This document shows positions 1 through 11,425 of a stretch of DNA of 64,000 nucleotides, one piece after another. Position 1 is the first letter of the stretch, and each line of letters opens with the position of its first letter. The notes under the pieces are model-generated. The model was not told the DNA's origin, made no database searches, and was given only the letters and a program-made list of their open reading frames with translations. The position numbers and the translations under genes were made by a program. The stretch is from assembly GCF_000005505.3 (NCBI RefSeq), contig NC_016134.3, positions 36,580,150-36,644,149 on the forward strand, given 5' to 3'. Source of the DNA: Brachypodium distachyon. Taxonomy: Eukaryota; Streptophyta; Magnoliopsida; Poales; Poaceae.

Positions 1-694
1 AGCTCCATCATGTTTAGTGCCGGGCTAATGCACGCGGCTGTCTCTTTGTTACTGTGTGTGTTCAATGCGTGCGTGCGTGCGGGAGAAACGAGAGCTTACT
101 ATTGCTAAGCCAAGGATTAAATACGCATAGCAGTGTACTGGCCCAAAACGGGTTGTGCAGTTTAAGTGAATAACCCAATCGGGATCGGGATAAGGTTAGT
201 GGAGCAGAGTAGCGCACGTTGCCCTTTTTGCTAGGTATTGTACGTCCACCGGCAACGAAATTAAAGAGCACATGTCATACTAACACAAAATCCCCTTTCC
301 TTCGGTTGTGGATATACATATATATATATGGCCTCTCGCGCGCAGCATGCATGGCCGCCGGCCGTGTTTCTCTAGCGAAAACCCGTGACCTGCTCATGCA
401 TCGTACGCGCGCGTGGTACAATCTGTCTCTTTTTACACAATATATACCTGCTCTTGGCAGGCTATGCAAAGCCTCCTTGGCAATCCCGCCGGTTCTTGCG
501 AAAGTGATCGGAGTTCTTGTTGAATTATTTAATTATGTTTTCAAGGGGCCGTTGCTTTCACGGAAGGGCTAGTCACCAAAACATGTTTTTACCCTTCCGT
601 GACGACAATGCATGAGGACCCCCGATATCTGTTCAACTTATCCAAACTATCCACCCTCGTGATTTTTTCTAAATTTGTGGCTGAAACGAGTGTA
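1..694. other. intergenic, no gene recognised
   Basis: No open frame here resembles a known protein. The stretch holds a short AT microsatellite at about 312-329 and the hairpin listed separately. Composition is mixed and the sequence could be the flank of a gene outside the window. Confidence 0.5.
558..602. repeat. inverted repeat / hairpin
   Basis: TCACGGAAGGG at 558-568 is perfectly complementary to CCCTTCCGTGA at 592-602, giving an 11-bp stem with a 23-nt loop. It may be the relic of a small MITE. No flanking gene makes it look like a terminator. Confidence 0.5.
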
Positions 695-1468
695 CTGCCT
701 CCGGCCACAAATAAATGTACATCTAAATTTGTCCTAAGTTAAAAATATAAAACTTTGACCAACTTTTTTGAAAAGCATATCAACATTTATGACAATAAAT
801 TAGTATCATTATATCCGTTTTGAAACGTAGGAGTGAACTACAACACTAGTCCATAAACTCGGAACAAATGCAAACTTTAGTTCACGAACTCAGAAAACGC
901 ACACATAAAGCCATAAACTAGTTTTAGTGTAACACTTAGGTCCAAAACAATTTGGCGTGGCTAATTCCGGCCACGTGGCAACGACATTGGTTTAAGTCAG
1001 GACCGTGGGTTGCATTGGGGTTTTCTCGGAGAGCTTTCGCAAAAAATTAACAGCAACCTGTGGAGAATTATGCTAATTTAACAGCAATCTATGGAGAATT
1101 ATGTAAAAACAATCCTAGAATTATTTTAATTTTTGCGAAAAAACCTCGAGAAACCCCAACAGCAACCCACGGTTCTGGCTTAAGCTGATGTGGCCGCAAC
1201 ATGGCCGAAATCAATCCCGTCCAACCGTTTTTGGACCTAAGTATTACACTAATACCAGTTTAGGAATTTATATGTGCGTTTTCTGAGTTCATGGACTAAA
1301 ATGTGCATTTGCTTCGAGTTTATGGACTAGTGGTGTATTTCACTCTTCATAATATACCGATTTGATGTCATATATGTTGCTATTCTTTTCAAAAACGTCC
1401 GTCAAACATAGAAAAGTTTGACTTATTAGGACAAACCTAGAAGTACACCTATTTGTGGACGGAGGGAG
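695..1468. mobile_element. Stowaway-type MITE, interrupted
   Basis: Left end CTGCCTCCGGCCACAAATA and right end (reverse complement) CTCCCTCCGTCCACAAATA match at 17 of 19 positions, with TA on both outer sides (693-694 and 1469-1470). The similarity continues inward on both sides. The element is split by the foldback element at 831-1345, so its own length is roughly 260 bp. Tc1/mariner-type MITEs of this kind are non-autonomous. Confidence 0.8.
831..1345. mobile_element. long-armed foldback element nested in a Stowaway
   Basis: The first about 115 bp, beginning GAGTGAACTACAACACTAG, recur inverted at the right end (ending in CACTC) with about 80% or better identity by eye. Weaker complementarity continues to about 230 bp per arm, so nearly the whole 515-bp unit folds on itself. 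I could not find a clear target duplication. It has no coding capacity. The family could be Mutator-like, or it could be a foldback derivative of another superfamily. Confidence 0.7.
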
Positions 1469-1494
1469 TATCTTTTTGACTTCATCTTCGGTTT

Positions 1495-1529
1495 GCCTCT
1501 CTCTCTCTCTTTCTCTCTTTCTCTCTCTT
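1495..1529. repeat. CT/GA microsatellite
   Basis: Interrupted (CT)n tract on the plus strand, just outside the right end of the first Stowaway. Confidence 0.8.
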
Positions 1530-1550
1530 CCGGCTAGGGATCCCAACATC

Positions 1551-2589
1551 CTAAGAGTAACAAATTTAATCCACAAAGAAAAACGAGGGGAATCAACTTT
1601 TGACTTGGTGAAACCCTAGATCAAGCTCTCCTCAACCGTTCCTCAAATTAAGTATTAGCTTGGGGGATGCACTAGGGAGAGAGATCTCGAAGATTTGAAG
1701 CTTTTCGGAAGTGAAGAATAGTGGAAAATGTCGGGGGGGGGGGGGGGGGGAGCCGTTGGGGACGAAGACCCTCTTTTATAGGGCTCCCCGGTTTCTAACC
1801 GTTATGTGTAGTTTCAGCACCGGGTGGTACTACCGCCTGGCCCGAGACCGCCGGCGGTAGTATTGCACCAGTACCGCCTCAGTGCCGCACTAGGTCAGTA
1901 GTGTTTTGCTACCCCTCGGCACTGGTCCCTACCGGCCCCGGTACTGCCGCCCTGGAAGCAGTCAGTCAGAAAACTTTGGCTCAAAATTTTTTTTTCGCTA
2001 ATCTTCACCAATGGGTTTGTAGGCTATTCGGTGGGTGCAATCTGATAGTTTTGTGTACGTGAAATCGATTCACCTTAGCCTTCCCATATGGACTCCCTCT
2101 TTATAATACGAATTTTCCTAAGACTCAATAAATTAAAAAGGCTTATATCCTTCTATGCTTATTTCCTTTTTGAGGGCTACGAAGTGTGTCACTTCATCTT
2201 ATATAAACTCTGAAAACACACGCACAATTTTGTTGAACTTTGTTTACTTCAAATATGACCGTTCGACCGGAAGACGTCCCTTTGCCGCCACAAGAGGTGG
2301 ATTAAAGGGGGTGCGATAGAAACTGGAAGTGGACATATGAGACGTTTACTGCTTATGGTGTCTCCTCCAACGAGATGCTGTCGGCTAATAATAGAGAATT
2401 GATGTCAGAGGTGGCTTTGAAAGCAAGTCTGAGCGTAGTCCTATGGAAATATAAGATCTATGCATGTATATATGGTGTGCATATCTGAATTTTATTCTCA
2501 TTATTTTCTTTGTTATGCATGATGCCCTGTTCACATATTTGACATGTACTTTGGTACAAAATACGGCTGAACACCCGTGAAATATGAAA
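1551..2589. other. intergenic; G-run and GC-rich patch
   Basis: No gene is recognised. An 18-base G homopolymer lies at 1733-1750. It is followed by a GC-rich patch (about 1800-1960) with repeated GGCGGTA / TACTACCGCC words, a style common in grass repeats. I cannot assign it to a named family. The rest is AT-rich. Confidence 0.45.
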
Positions 2590-2890
2590 ATATTTTAACT
2601 CTCAATCACATGCAACTCACTCACAGACAAAATTACAAAATACAGTTGCAAAATCAAGCATGGGGAAATCACAGGTGCAACTGAAAAAAATTTAGTTGAA
2701 ACCCCATGCAATGAAAAATTACAGATGTGACTTCAAAAATTATAGTTGCAACATCCATTCAACTGAGAAATTATAGTTGCGAAGACGGTGCAACTGAATA
2801 AATGACAGTTACGCAACTTAAAAAGCTACAGCCAAAACTATTGAAAAGTTGCAGTTGCAACGTCCACCCAAAACGAAAAATTACAACCTT
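2590..2890. repeat. degenerate minisatellite of CAACTG/AAATTACAG words
   Basis: The stretch repeats variants of 'ACAGTTGCAACTGAAAAATT' with irregular spacing of roughly 25-35 bp, at least seven times and heavily mutated. It is non-coding. It probably belongs to a larger old transposon spanning about 2.5-3.4 kb whose ends I cannot define. Confidence 0.5.
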
Positions 2891-3329
2891 TGAAATATGC
2901 ATCTCGTCCAAAAATATTAGGACACAAGAAAGTAATGTGAAAGTTACCAACTATTGCATTTTAAGTTAGTGAAAAATATATAATTTGTGCAACTCGGAGT
3001 GTGCAATTCATAAAATAAATAGACCTAAATAAATGAATTACAAAGAAAACACATTATGTGCAAAATATTAGTTTAGCATGCAACTAACCCTAACTACTCA
3101 CTCTAAGCACTTGAGTTGCATATGAAAAAGAATACAAAATAGAAGGCATAATGAATACAAAGCAAAGTCAAGGGAAATAAAAAGAAAGAAGAAAACAAAA
3201 AAAACAAGGGATAGCGAAAACAAGAAAAATCAAGAGATAAGAAAAGGCAAATTAAAGCATTAATAAGAAAACTGAAATATAAAAAAGAATAAGAAACATA
3301 AAACAATAGGAAGAAAAAACTAAAGAATG

Positions 3330-3400
3330 GCAGACAAGGGATTTGAACATGCAACCTCTTGTACCCAACCCAGCACACAGGTGGTAGCCACTGCACCAAT
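3330..3400 (-). repeat. tRNA-derived (SINE-like) head
   Basis: On the minus strand, a sequence like an RNA polymerase III A box (TTGGTGCAGTGG, plus-strand 3387-3399 region) is followed about 40 nt later by a B box-like TGTTCAAATCC (plus-strand about 3338-3350). A long pyrimidine-rich stretch follows. This is the arrangement of tRNA-derived SINE heads. It cannot be an intact tRNA: acceptor and anticodon stems do not pair. Confidence 0.45.
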
Positions 3401-3410
3401 CAATTAATAA

Positions 3411-3599
3411 TACTTTCTTTGGCCGGAATTACTTGTCACTGATTAATTAGTACAACTTTGTATTCCTCCAGACGGAATTACTTGTCGTTGAACTTTGTAC
3501 TAAATCCGAGACAAGTAATTAATTCCGGTCGGAAAGAGTACAATTCCGGTCGAAGAAAGTACTAAATCTGGGACAGGTAATATGGGTCGGAAGGAGTTA
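3411..3599. mobile_element. cluster of nested/tandem short Stowaway MITEs
   Basis: At least three left- or right-end copies of a GGAATTACTTGTC-type Stowaway are packed here. One short complete copy occupies about 3462-3538, with TA on both sides. The halves of another lie outside it (about 3413-3460 and 3560-3596), separated by a stray end fragment. This indicates repeated insertion of one family into itself. Confidence 0.65.
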
Positions 3600-4867
3600 C
3601 ATTTTCTCTTCACATCTCTATATATTAGCTCCTTATCTGCTCAAACGTCCGCACAAATCTCAGTGTATGATCCGATGGTTCAGAACATCGACCGAGAAAA
3701 ATAAAATTCTCAGACAACTGAGTACTAGCAAATCTGTTTTGGGACGGCTGTGCTCTAGATAGTCGTAAGTAATGAGATCATGTGGGGCGGAGCTACAGTA
3801 TGTACACTGCCAAACTGACGCCGGCGCCTATATGCCCAAAATCCATACACCTAAACCGCAAAAGGTTTTGAGGAGAAGCTCTTTAGATTCTGATAAGCAA
3901 AAGGTTCGACGATCTCGCGAAAAAAGTTTTGTGTCCCGAGTCGTGACTTCTGCGTGGCCCAAGCTTCTGTCTCTCTTCGACCTGAGCATTCAACCGAATC
4001 CTGAGTATTCGACTTTTTAAAATTAGACTACGACTTGAACATTGATTTCCGCCCCTGCTCATGCTCGACATCTGGGACGGCTCGTTCCATGTCCACTGCC
4101 AAACATACACTCCAAATGGAGAGCTGAATCTTTTCGAAAGATAAAAATGAGCTGAACGAGACAACCTCACAGCCATCGCTGCACGTGTGGAAAAAAGGAA
4201 AGGATGAGAAAGAGCAGCTGCGTACATCAATCGGGAACGACGTTGGGAGAGAGGGAGAGATCATAATATTTTTTTGCGAATCAGAAATCACGGTTGAAAG
4301 GAAGATCGCCTTTTCAAGATCAGACGTTTTATTACTTGTTATCGTCATATTATGATAATTTGATATACGCACATATGAAAATGCACACAACTATAAGACG
4401 GAGTAGCGTCAATGTGCACATCCACAGCAGAGAACCTATGACAAGGGAATACCTTTATGACCACACTCTGCGATCAGATCATGTAAGCAACTCCAATCCT
4501 CTTGACAATGGGGCAGGCATAGAGCCTACTCCTACGAATCTAGACAAATCCGAGTCATTTATTTTTGGACAGAGAAAATACAACAGAGAACATGCAACTT
4601 TTTTTTTGTTAAACGTCATATCATATATGTGTAGGCACGGCACCAAAAAATTTCGACCGCGTCATATGATCTATTCTTTGTGTCCAGTTACCATAAAATT
4701 TTCAAAATAAAACTGTATTGATAGGATTTTTTAATATCAAAGTGGTGTGATCGTTAAAAGTTCAAGTGCTGACCTCTGTCTACCATGAAGTACACAACTA
4801 GAAACTTTTTATACTGTCTTGGTTTAATTTAAGTTTCTTGCGACCTTACTTTTTAAAAAATCTTGTA
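3600..4867. other. intergenic, no gene recognised
   Basis: Several short open frames exist on both strands (for example 3772-4020 and 4294-4710). None shows a recognisable domain, grass-like codon bias or splice-consistent continuation. I see no repeat structure here. Confidence 0.5.
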
Positions 4868-4990
4868 TTCCTCCGTCCAACAAAAAATGTCTCAATTTTG
4901 AATAAATTTAAATGCATCTATACACTAAGTCATGTCTAGATACATCTAAATTTTAAGTAACTTGAGACATCTTTTGTTGGGCGGATGGAG
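4868..4990. mobile_element. Stowaway MITE (ATGTCTCAA subfamily)
   Basis: Left end TTCCTCCGTCCAACAAAAAA and the inverted right end pair over about 28 bp, including the ATGTCTCAA motif. TA precedes it at 4866-4867; the right TA has decayed to TG. The 123-bp hairpin is non-coding. The same subfamily recurs at 9085-9207 and 26206-26289. Confidence 0.85.
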
Positions 4991-7900
4991 TGCACCAATT
5001 GAAGCCCTAACTATATTCGGAGTTTTTATTTTCTTTTACGTTGTCCAAGCCCGATCATCGACTAACTTTGCCTGCTTGATAAAAAGTACTCTGCTGGAGT
5101 AGTACAGTAGTAAAAAGGAACTCTTACCATAGGTCTCACATGTGCATATGTTTCGAGGGCTTATTCTGGGTTTGTCCAATTTGCAGGTGGTTAGGTATAC
5201 GTCATGATCCCTTGTTTCCTTCGGGCCACAATTTGTTCTGCAGCTTTGCTGGCAGGAAAGTGGACCATGGTGCCGATTCACACGTCGCTCTCCAAATGTG
5301 TTGTCGAACCCAGGAATTGCTACGTGGCCGCGACGGCAATATGCCATTTTATTTTGCGGCCCTGTGGCTGCCACAGCCCAAGTGGGACAGCAGAGGAACT
5401 GACCCCACCCCAACAGTTGTTCCCGTGAAGATGCTTCTACGAGACTGAGAACACGACTGAAGGCCTTTACCAAAAAAATGCAAATAGTTTTCCATACATA
5501 GTTGTTTGCTATTAGGAGCAAATGTATTTTAGCCGTTTGCTTTTAGGCCTAAAGGCAAACGAAAACAAAAAACAGCTTCCGATACTCGTCTGCAATGTAA
5601 CGTTGCTTTATAACGCTTTGCAATGACCTTGATTGTACTAGTGATGAAATAGGCTAAAGTTTCTTCAAACAACAATAATTTGTAATCCGATATGGAATTG
5701 CCTTCTGGTCGGTCTTACAAAATGTCACACTTTATGTCGTGGTTAACAAAATGCTAAGACATTTTTTCACTGATAGGTGGGACCTGGGCCACATGTCAGT
5801 GACTCAAGGTGTGGCATTTGTGTCAAATTGCAAAGAAAGACGTAGTATTGTGTCAAATTTTGCGCTATCAATGTAGACAAATGCACTGGCTGACTAGTAG
5901 CACCTTTTCAAGTTCTATCCCTTTCACCTGTTACTACCAGCCTTGTTCCTTTCAACACAAATCATTCACATGCATTTTATAGATGGAGCTATCCTCAGGT
6001 CCCACCAATGAGAAATAGCATATGAAAGAAACAAAACTGAAGGTGTATAATCCTTTGAGAATAAAAGGCGTATCAAATTTCCAGCGAAAAAGTATCAAAT
6101 TAATATGACCACTCGCAAACAAAAAGATCCCTAGTAACCATCATGCATAGCCGTCAAGACATGTTCTAGATTTGTTCATTACACAAGATTACGATAAGGC
6201 TTGGGCTCGTAATTAATAAAGGGTGTGTATATATGCAGTACTGATCAATTTTATTGGACGACAATATAACCACCTCAGAAAGATATATCGTCTATAACAT
6301 AAAAATTCGGTCTATTTTCTATTGAAAATCTAGCTAGCTAGGTTCATGTTGATGATCATTTCAAAATTAATAGACGTTAGTTAGAAGCAACTTAGACTAT
6401 TAGATGCAAAATGATACCAAACCCGGTCACATAACGTGCATGGAGGACCATAGACACGGAGCCTACTCACATTGACACCTCGCTATCGATGGATATGCAT
6501 CGGCTATACACCACCACCACATGTTGAAATTATAAGACCAAGCCCATATGATAATTCTTGAAATCTTAAAGTCGCATTAGGAGGAGTATAGCAAGAGTAA
6601 AAAGAGTTTAGTCCGGCTTACTAATGGAGGAAGAGCTATAACACCTTACAATTTTTTGTGCACTTGACACCCAGGAGAAAGAAACAACAAAACAAGCGTG
6701 ATATGAGAATTTTATATCAAGTATTTTGGAGGTGAATTGCCGTTTATATTCCTATTTAATTCTACCCTTTTTGTGCGACTTCTATGTTGGTTTATTTGGT
6801 TTGTTTTCACAGTTATCACACCAGAAATTTAGGGGTACAAAATATGCCTGATTATGATTAGAGTTTATTGCTGCTGCTGCTGACTAAGGCTGTTAGGATT
6901 GTAGGCCTCCCAGCATGGTGTTCTATAGCAGCGACAATTTTCCCTCAAGTGGTGAGTAAAGGATTAATATCTGACCTCGAAGAATTTTGATACCCTCTGG
7001 CCTATCTCTGTCAAGTGGCCTGTAAAAGATACTAACAGAGCCTTATTGTCCCCAATGTTATGAGTGCGGTTGTCAATTGCACTACTATTTCTTTTTATTA
7101 CAAAAACTAATTAAAAGTTTTGACTGAAGAAAGTTGTAATTGAATTGGAATTTTAAAGAAGAATTAACTAAGATTAAAGATGGAATGGGACACATGGGTT
7201 CTCTCATATCATGCCTCTCTCAAATATGGTGGGGCACAATTTAAGCACACATGTAATTGATCTATGGAAATTAGCGAACATTATGGCTTTATGAAGGAAC
7301 ATCGATCTATAGAGGCAACTGGTCCTAAAATGCATATATATAGGTATATATACACCCTGCATCCACAAATTTAAAGTGTAAGGCTAATACTCCTTCTTGT
7401 ATGTAAACAAAATTAACCAAGAAATAAGTAGGGCGTGAAGTAGTGCATTAGGAAAGAAGACATACATTTGAGAATCAACCCTCCACAATTTTGAGTGTAA
7501 GTGTCTATCCCTTTCTATCCTTAGTACCGACGCAATTGAAAATATTACCAATAGATACATGTGCCTCATCACTTTCTGGCACTGGCATACTATCACACAA
7601 TAGGATGAATTGTTTCTTTACCCTTTAGTGGAGAAATGTTAAATTTAACTTAGAACAGTATCCATGATATAGTAATCATATTTTGTCACAGTATCACTAA
7701 TAGCAACTCTCATGCAATCGACGCAATATAATAATAAACCAGAATATGTAATAAATACATAAAATCATAATAGAGTTATCGTCGATCTACAAAACAATAT
7801 ATGCAGCATGTATGTGGATCTAAGTGCCTTATACCAAGACTATACACATTTACCTTTTACTTTTTTCAGATGCCCTATACAAAGAAACAGCCGAATCATC

Positions 7901-8451
7901 ATTAAGTAAATAAATTTCATATGAATGCATCAATCTCTGTGGCATAGTGATTAGGAGATCATCCCATAAGAGTCTCCCATTTTATCTCTAATGATGTGAT
8001 CGTGTGTTGTAAGAACTTGGATGCCTATTCAAATATCAATCCTTTTTATCACGAGGCTACTCACATATATTCCAGAAGTCACTCTATCTGATGAGCACCC
8101 CAGGTCCTTCGCATTTTTAAAATAAAAGTACTATCAACATATATTGATTATAATCATGTATAATAGATCATATTTTAATCATGTTCGACAGCTCATGACA
8201 TCTAGAGAGAGAGAGAGAGAATTCCGCAATTCCATAGCCTCTATCGAGACTCATCCTCCAGAAAGTGGTGGCCATGTTGATCATGGTGGTCGTATCAACT
8301 AAATTTAGATTGGATCTGAATGTACTGTCAGTGAGCCCACCAGATTTGGAGCAAAGATGGATCGATGAAGTTGCTGGAGATGGAGCTCCTCGGCAAGGTG
8401 GGATTCACCGACTTGAGGTGTGACTCCTCACCAGTAAGTAAGGGTCCTTTC
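4991..8451. other. intergenic, no gene recognised
   Basis: About 3.4 kb of mostly AT-rich sequence. The only sizeable frames (minus strand 5036-5521 and plus strand 5140-5448) overlap in a more GC-rich island and resemble no family I know. They could be a captured or decayed gene fragment. A short GA tract lies at about 8206-8219. Confidence 0.45.
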
Positions 8452-8961
8452 CAGGGGCGGGCCTACGGCCCATGCTAGGCGGGCTATAGCACGGGTCTAG
8501 CCCAGAAGAGGTGCCTAGGATATCTGCTGCTTTTTGAGCCTAGACGACTGGATCTAGCGAACTCAGCCCCTCCTGGCCCAGCTTAGCCCCCCAAGCCCAA
8601 CCTCCAAACCCAGTGCCTGACGCCATAGTTGGCACCGCAGCCCAGCGTCCCTGGAGCCCATGCCCAACACGTTGATTGCTGGACTCCTGTCCCGTGATCG
8701 CTCCGCCACCAATTCGCCACGATAGTACAGTAAGTCTACCTCCCGCCGACTCGCCAAGCACCGACAGCAGCTCGATCGGAGCCGATTCCGGCGGATGCCA
8801 TACACGCGTACAACACGGCTTTTGGTTTGCTTTTTCGAAGATTTTTCTTCCATTTAAATTTTGAATTATACGTAATTCATCGGTAATTGTTGTTGAGCCC
8901 TAGTTAGATTTAGTTCAATTCCTTGCAATTTGTTGGATTATTTTTGTTAAATTTAACATAG

Positions 8962-9323
8962 ATGAAAAGATTATATCCAAAATTAGATGGCTCTGGTAGT
9001 GATAGCAATGCAGAGCATAAAAGAGCATGTCTTGAGCTTAATATGGATGATACTGAAGGTGATGTTGGACTTTAAAAACCAATACTCCCTCCATCAACAA
9101 AAGATGTCTCAAGTTTGTCAAAATTTGGATGTATTTAGACATTTCTCAGTGTATGAATGCATTTAAATTTAGTCAAAGTTGAGACATTCTTTGTTGGACG
9201 GAGGGAGTAGAAGCTTTTGATCCTAATATTATAGATGAATCTAGAAGAGCATATTTATCTAAGGGTCCATGTCGACCAACGGGACATAATTTCGAACAGA
9301 AAATGCATTCTTTATGTTCTTAG
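8962..9323 (+). pseudogene. hAT transposase N-terminal remnant
   Basis: From the ATG at 8962 the frame reads MKRLYPKLDGSGSDSN and continues with an acidic, serine-rich leader as in plant TTF-domain hAT transposases. It meets a TAA just before the Stowaway at 9085-9207. Removing the insertion and its duplicated TA restores the same frame, which continues as YLSKGPCRPTGHNF. That is the start of the TTF-type zinc-finger region of these proteins. It stops at 9321-9323. Everything downstream (catalytic and dimerisation regions) is deleted. It is not functional. Confidence 0.65.
9085..9207. mobile_element. Stowaway MITE nested in the hAT derivative
   Basis: CTCCCTCCATCAACAAAAG at the left pairs with the right end, which runs into GGACGGAGGGAG. 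TA flanks both sides (9083-9084, 9208-9209). Length is 123 bp. It lies inside a transposase frame, so it is younger than the hAT insertion. Confidence 0.9.
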
Positions 9324-9659
9324 AGTATTTTTGATTTCTTTAGAGACGGTTTGTGTTTTTGGGTTGCCGAATACGAACTTTTAGTACCGTACAATTTTAT
9401 AGTCGTCAGCCAAAATTGTAGATGTGTTACAAGTTAGCCCCCTCCTTTGTTCATTCCTGGGTTCGCCACTGGCCCTTTCACATGGTCCTCTAGCAACACC
9501 GTACCATGTGGAAATATAATGTTGTTCTTGTTGAGACGACTCGAGTGAAAATTTGCATAAGATGGGACTCAATAGACAGTTAAAATAAAAGCCATCCTGC
9601 ACAAGGATTCTGAGTTGTTTTGGAATATAGCTTTTGTAGCACGGGTACAAAAATATTAA

Positions 9660-10170
9660 GGCCTTCATTGGATCATATGAATTTTAGTGGGAAAAAAGAG
9701 GAATTTAAACCTAAGGAAACATTACCATGCATGCCATTTGGATCATAGGATTGCACCGATAGAATTTCACTTGATGGGAATTTTCCTCCAAATTTTGGAG
9801 GAATCCAAGCATGGGGTCTAACCTAATGGAAAATATTATTTGTAGGTCCCGATTCATCTTCTCTCTTTCTCGCATCTCTTACTACAATTAATTAGTACTT
9901 CCTCCGTCTGTCAAAATATTACATGTATCTAGACGTTTTTTAGAAATAGATACATCCATTTTAAAAAAAAATTGAGACAAGAATTATGAGACGGGGGAGT
10001 ACTACCTAAACTCAAAGCTCATGTGCCTCTTGTATATAGCATGCAAATTAACACCCCTTTGAAGTAATTCATTTTTCGTATAGTATTCAACACGTCATGA
10101 CATTTCGATCCTATTTATTTCTTTATGTGTTTTAATTAATTTTGGATTTCTATGATCCAAACACAAGCCC
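9660..10170. mobile_element. MITE with GGCCTTCATTGGATCATA ends, interrupted
   Basis: The left end and the inverted right end (GGGCTTGTGTTTGGATCATA) share the core TTGGATCATA and a G-rich start, as in Tourist/Harbinger-like grass MITEs. TAA precedes it and TAT follows. A Stowaway (9898-9999) sits inside. Family assignment is tentative. Confidence 0.6.
9898..9999. mobile_element. Stowaway MITE
   Basis: Starts CTTCCTCCGTCTGTCAAAAT, ends in ATGAGACGGGGGAG, and is flanked by TA on both sides. The 102-bp copy is diverged and nested in the MITE at 9660-10170. Confidence 0.8.
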
Positions 10171-10997
10171 TATATGGATTATAAGTATATGGGTTATTTG
10201 TTGGCAACCACAACATCGAGACCAAAGTTTTCGAGGTGGGCAACGTCTTGGATACATACCAGAATTTCTTGGGTTTTATTCCAAGAGCTGTCTTTTTTCC
10301 CTGTCCCCCTTCCACATCATCGCCAGCACAACCACCTGTTTGCTGTTGCGACCGCTCCCATCAATTCAAACTATTACTACAGTTTTTCAGTTGGTATCAC
10401 TATATCCCCACGTAACGACAGAGGAAGGTAATAAGTCACGTGTTTTATGCACGGTACAGAACAAGCAGTGGCAGCGACAGGAGGATCCTATCCTACTGGA
10501 AGGCCTACGGGACCACACAAAACCACCCACAGATTTGCTTTCCGGGAATTATTGACGAGGGTTAGCTATCATGTAGGCTATGCCTACAGCTGCTTGGCTG
10601 CCTAGCTAGTACTGCATGTGTACATGTCTAGCCAAGTAATAATAATAGTGCTATATGGCTCCTTAGCTTAATTAATCCTTGTAACTTTTGAGATAACTTA
10701 ACTCATGTCCCAGTAAAAAAGTTAGAAGAAAGAACAAAAGAAAAAGACAACGATGATGAAGAAGTTGGGGCAGGAGGAATGGGGATTAATCGACAAGAAT
10801 CCCTAGCTAAGATCAACTTGGTTTCACTCGATGCATGACCAAATGAATCAAGAAATTAGCTCTCTTAATTAGTGAGAGAACAACATCACAATTCACAAGA
10901 ACTCGATAAGGGATTACTTAAGCGAATCGACCATATATAAGTTTCCAGTGACACTGGCAGTAACCAATTTCAGTACGTACGTGTATCGATCATAGGC
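10171..10997. other. 3' flank of the zinc-finger gene
   Basis: No gene is recognised. The open frame at 10142-10555 (+) begins inside a MITE and has no family resemblance. The last 200-300 bases presumably include the 3' untranslated region of the minus-strand zinc-finger gene. Confidence 0.4.
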
Positions 10998-11384
10998 TCA
11001 AAGCTTCAGGGACAGGTCGATCTCCTCGATGAGATGGTCCCGGCGAGCAGCCTCCGGCAACAGCGTCACCCTCCTGTGCGAGGAGCTCCCCTCAGCATTG
11101 CTGCCCGCGTCTGTGCCTCTCCTGCTGGCCTCCTCGGCGGCACCCTTGCCCGCCGCGTGGTTATGCTGACGGCGCGCGGCGGCCAGCTCCCGGGTGCGCT
11201 TGGCGACGCTGCGCTCGAATTTGTGGGCGTTCTGGTGGCCGCCCAGCGCCTGGGAGGAGTAGAACTTCTTGTCGCAGTAGGTGCAGGAGAAGTAGCCCAG
11301 CGGCTCCTCCGGCGCTAACGTCGGCTGCAGGGAGAGGTTCAGATCGATATCCCCCTCTCCCTCGCCGCCGTTATTGGACTCCAT
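10998..11384 (-). CDS. C2H2 zinc-finger transcriptional repressor with two EAR motifs
   Basis: Intronless gene for a 128-residue nuclear protein with a single plant-type C2H2 zinc finger: C34, C37, H50, H54 with the plant-specific QALGGH box at 45-50. It has two EAR-type repression motifs, DLNLSL at 14-19 and DLSLKL at the extreme C-terminus (123-128). The layout EAR, finger, basic linker (RTRELAAARRQ), terminal EAR is that of short single-finger repressors of the SUPERMAN/KNUCKLES/RABBIT EARS/LATE class, which control organ and flowering development. EAR motifs recruit TOPLESS-type co-repressors. The start is the ATG at 11384; the frame stays open upstream only through non-ATG codons. The helix reads GHQNAHKFER rather than the common GHQNAHKRER, a change in the DNA-contact region. 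Function within the class is not assignable from sequence alone. Confidence 0.9.
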   Translation of the reverse strand: MESNNGGEGEGDIDLNLSLQPTLAPEEPLGYFSCTYCDKKFYSSQALGGHQNAHKFERSVAKRTRELAAARRQHNHAAGKGAAEEASRRGTDAGSNAEGSSSHRRVTLLPEAARRDHLIEEIDLSLKL

Positions 11385-11425
11385 GGCGACTGGCCGGCCA
11401 GATATAGAACACTGCCTCAAATATG

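Larger units (their letters stand above)
8452..9471 (+). mobile_element. internally deleted hAT element (TTF-transposase type)
   Basis: The element begins CAGGGGCGGGCCTA and ends in the imperfect inverse (CAGTGGCGAACCCA reading inward). It is flanked by GTCCTTTC at 8444-8451 and GCCCTTTC at 9472-9479, a 7/8 match to an 8-bp target duplication. Length is 1020 bp. Inside is only the start of a transposase reading frame, so it is a non-autonomous deletion derivative. A Stowaway (9085-9207) inserted into it later. It is probably related to the autonomous-sized hAT at 54292-60998, which has similar ends and the same protein class. Confidence 0.82.

Noticed and set aside
219..572. 117-residue plus-strand frame near the window start
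   Set aside because: No recognisable domain, contains an AT microsatellite translation (YIYIYG), and lacks coding bias.
5036..5521. 161-residue minus-strand frame
   Set aside because: Competing plus-strand frames in the same island and no domain; kept only as a note in the intergenic description.
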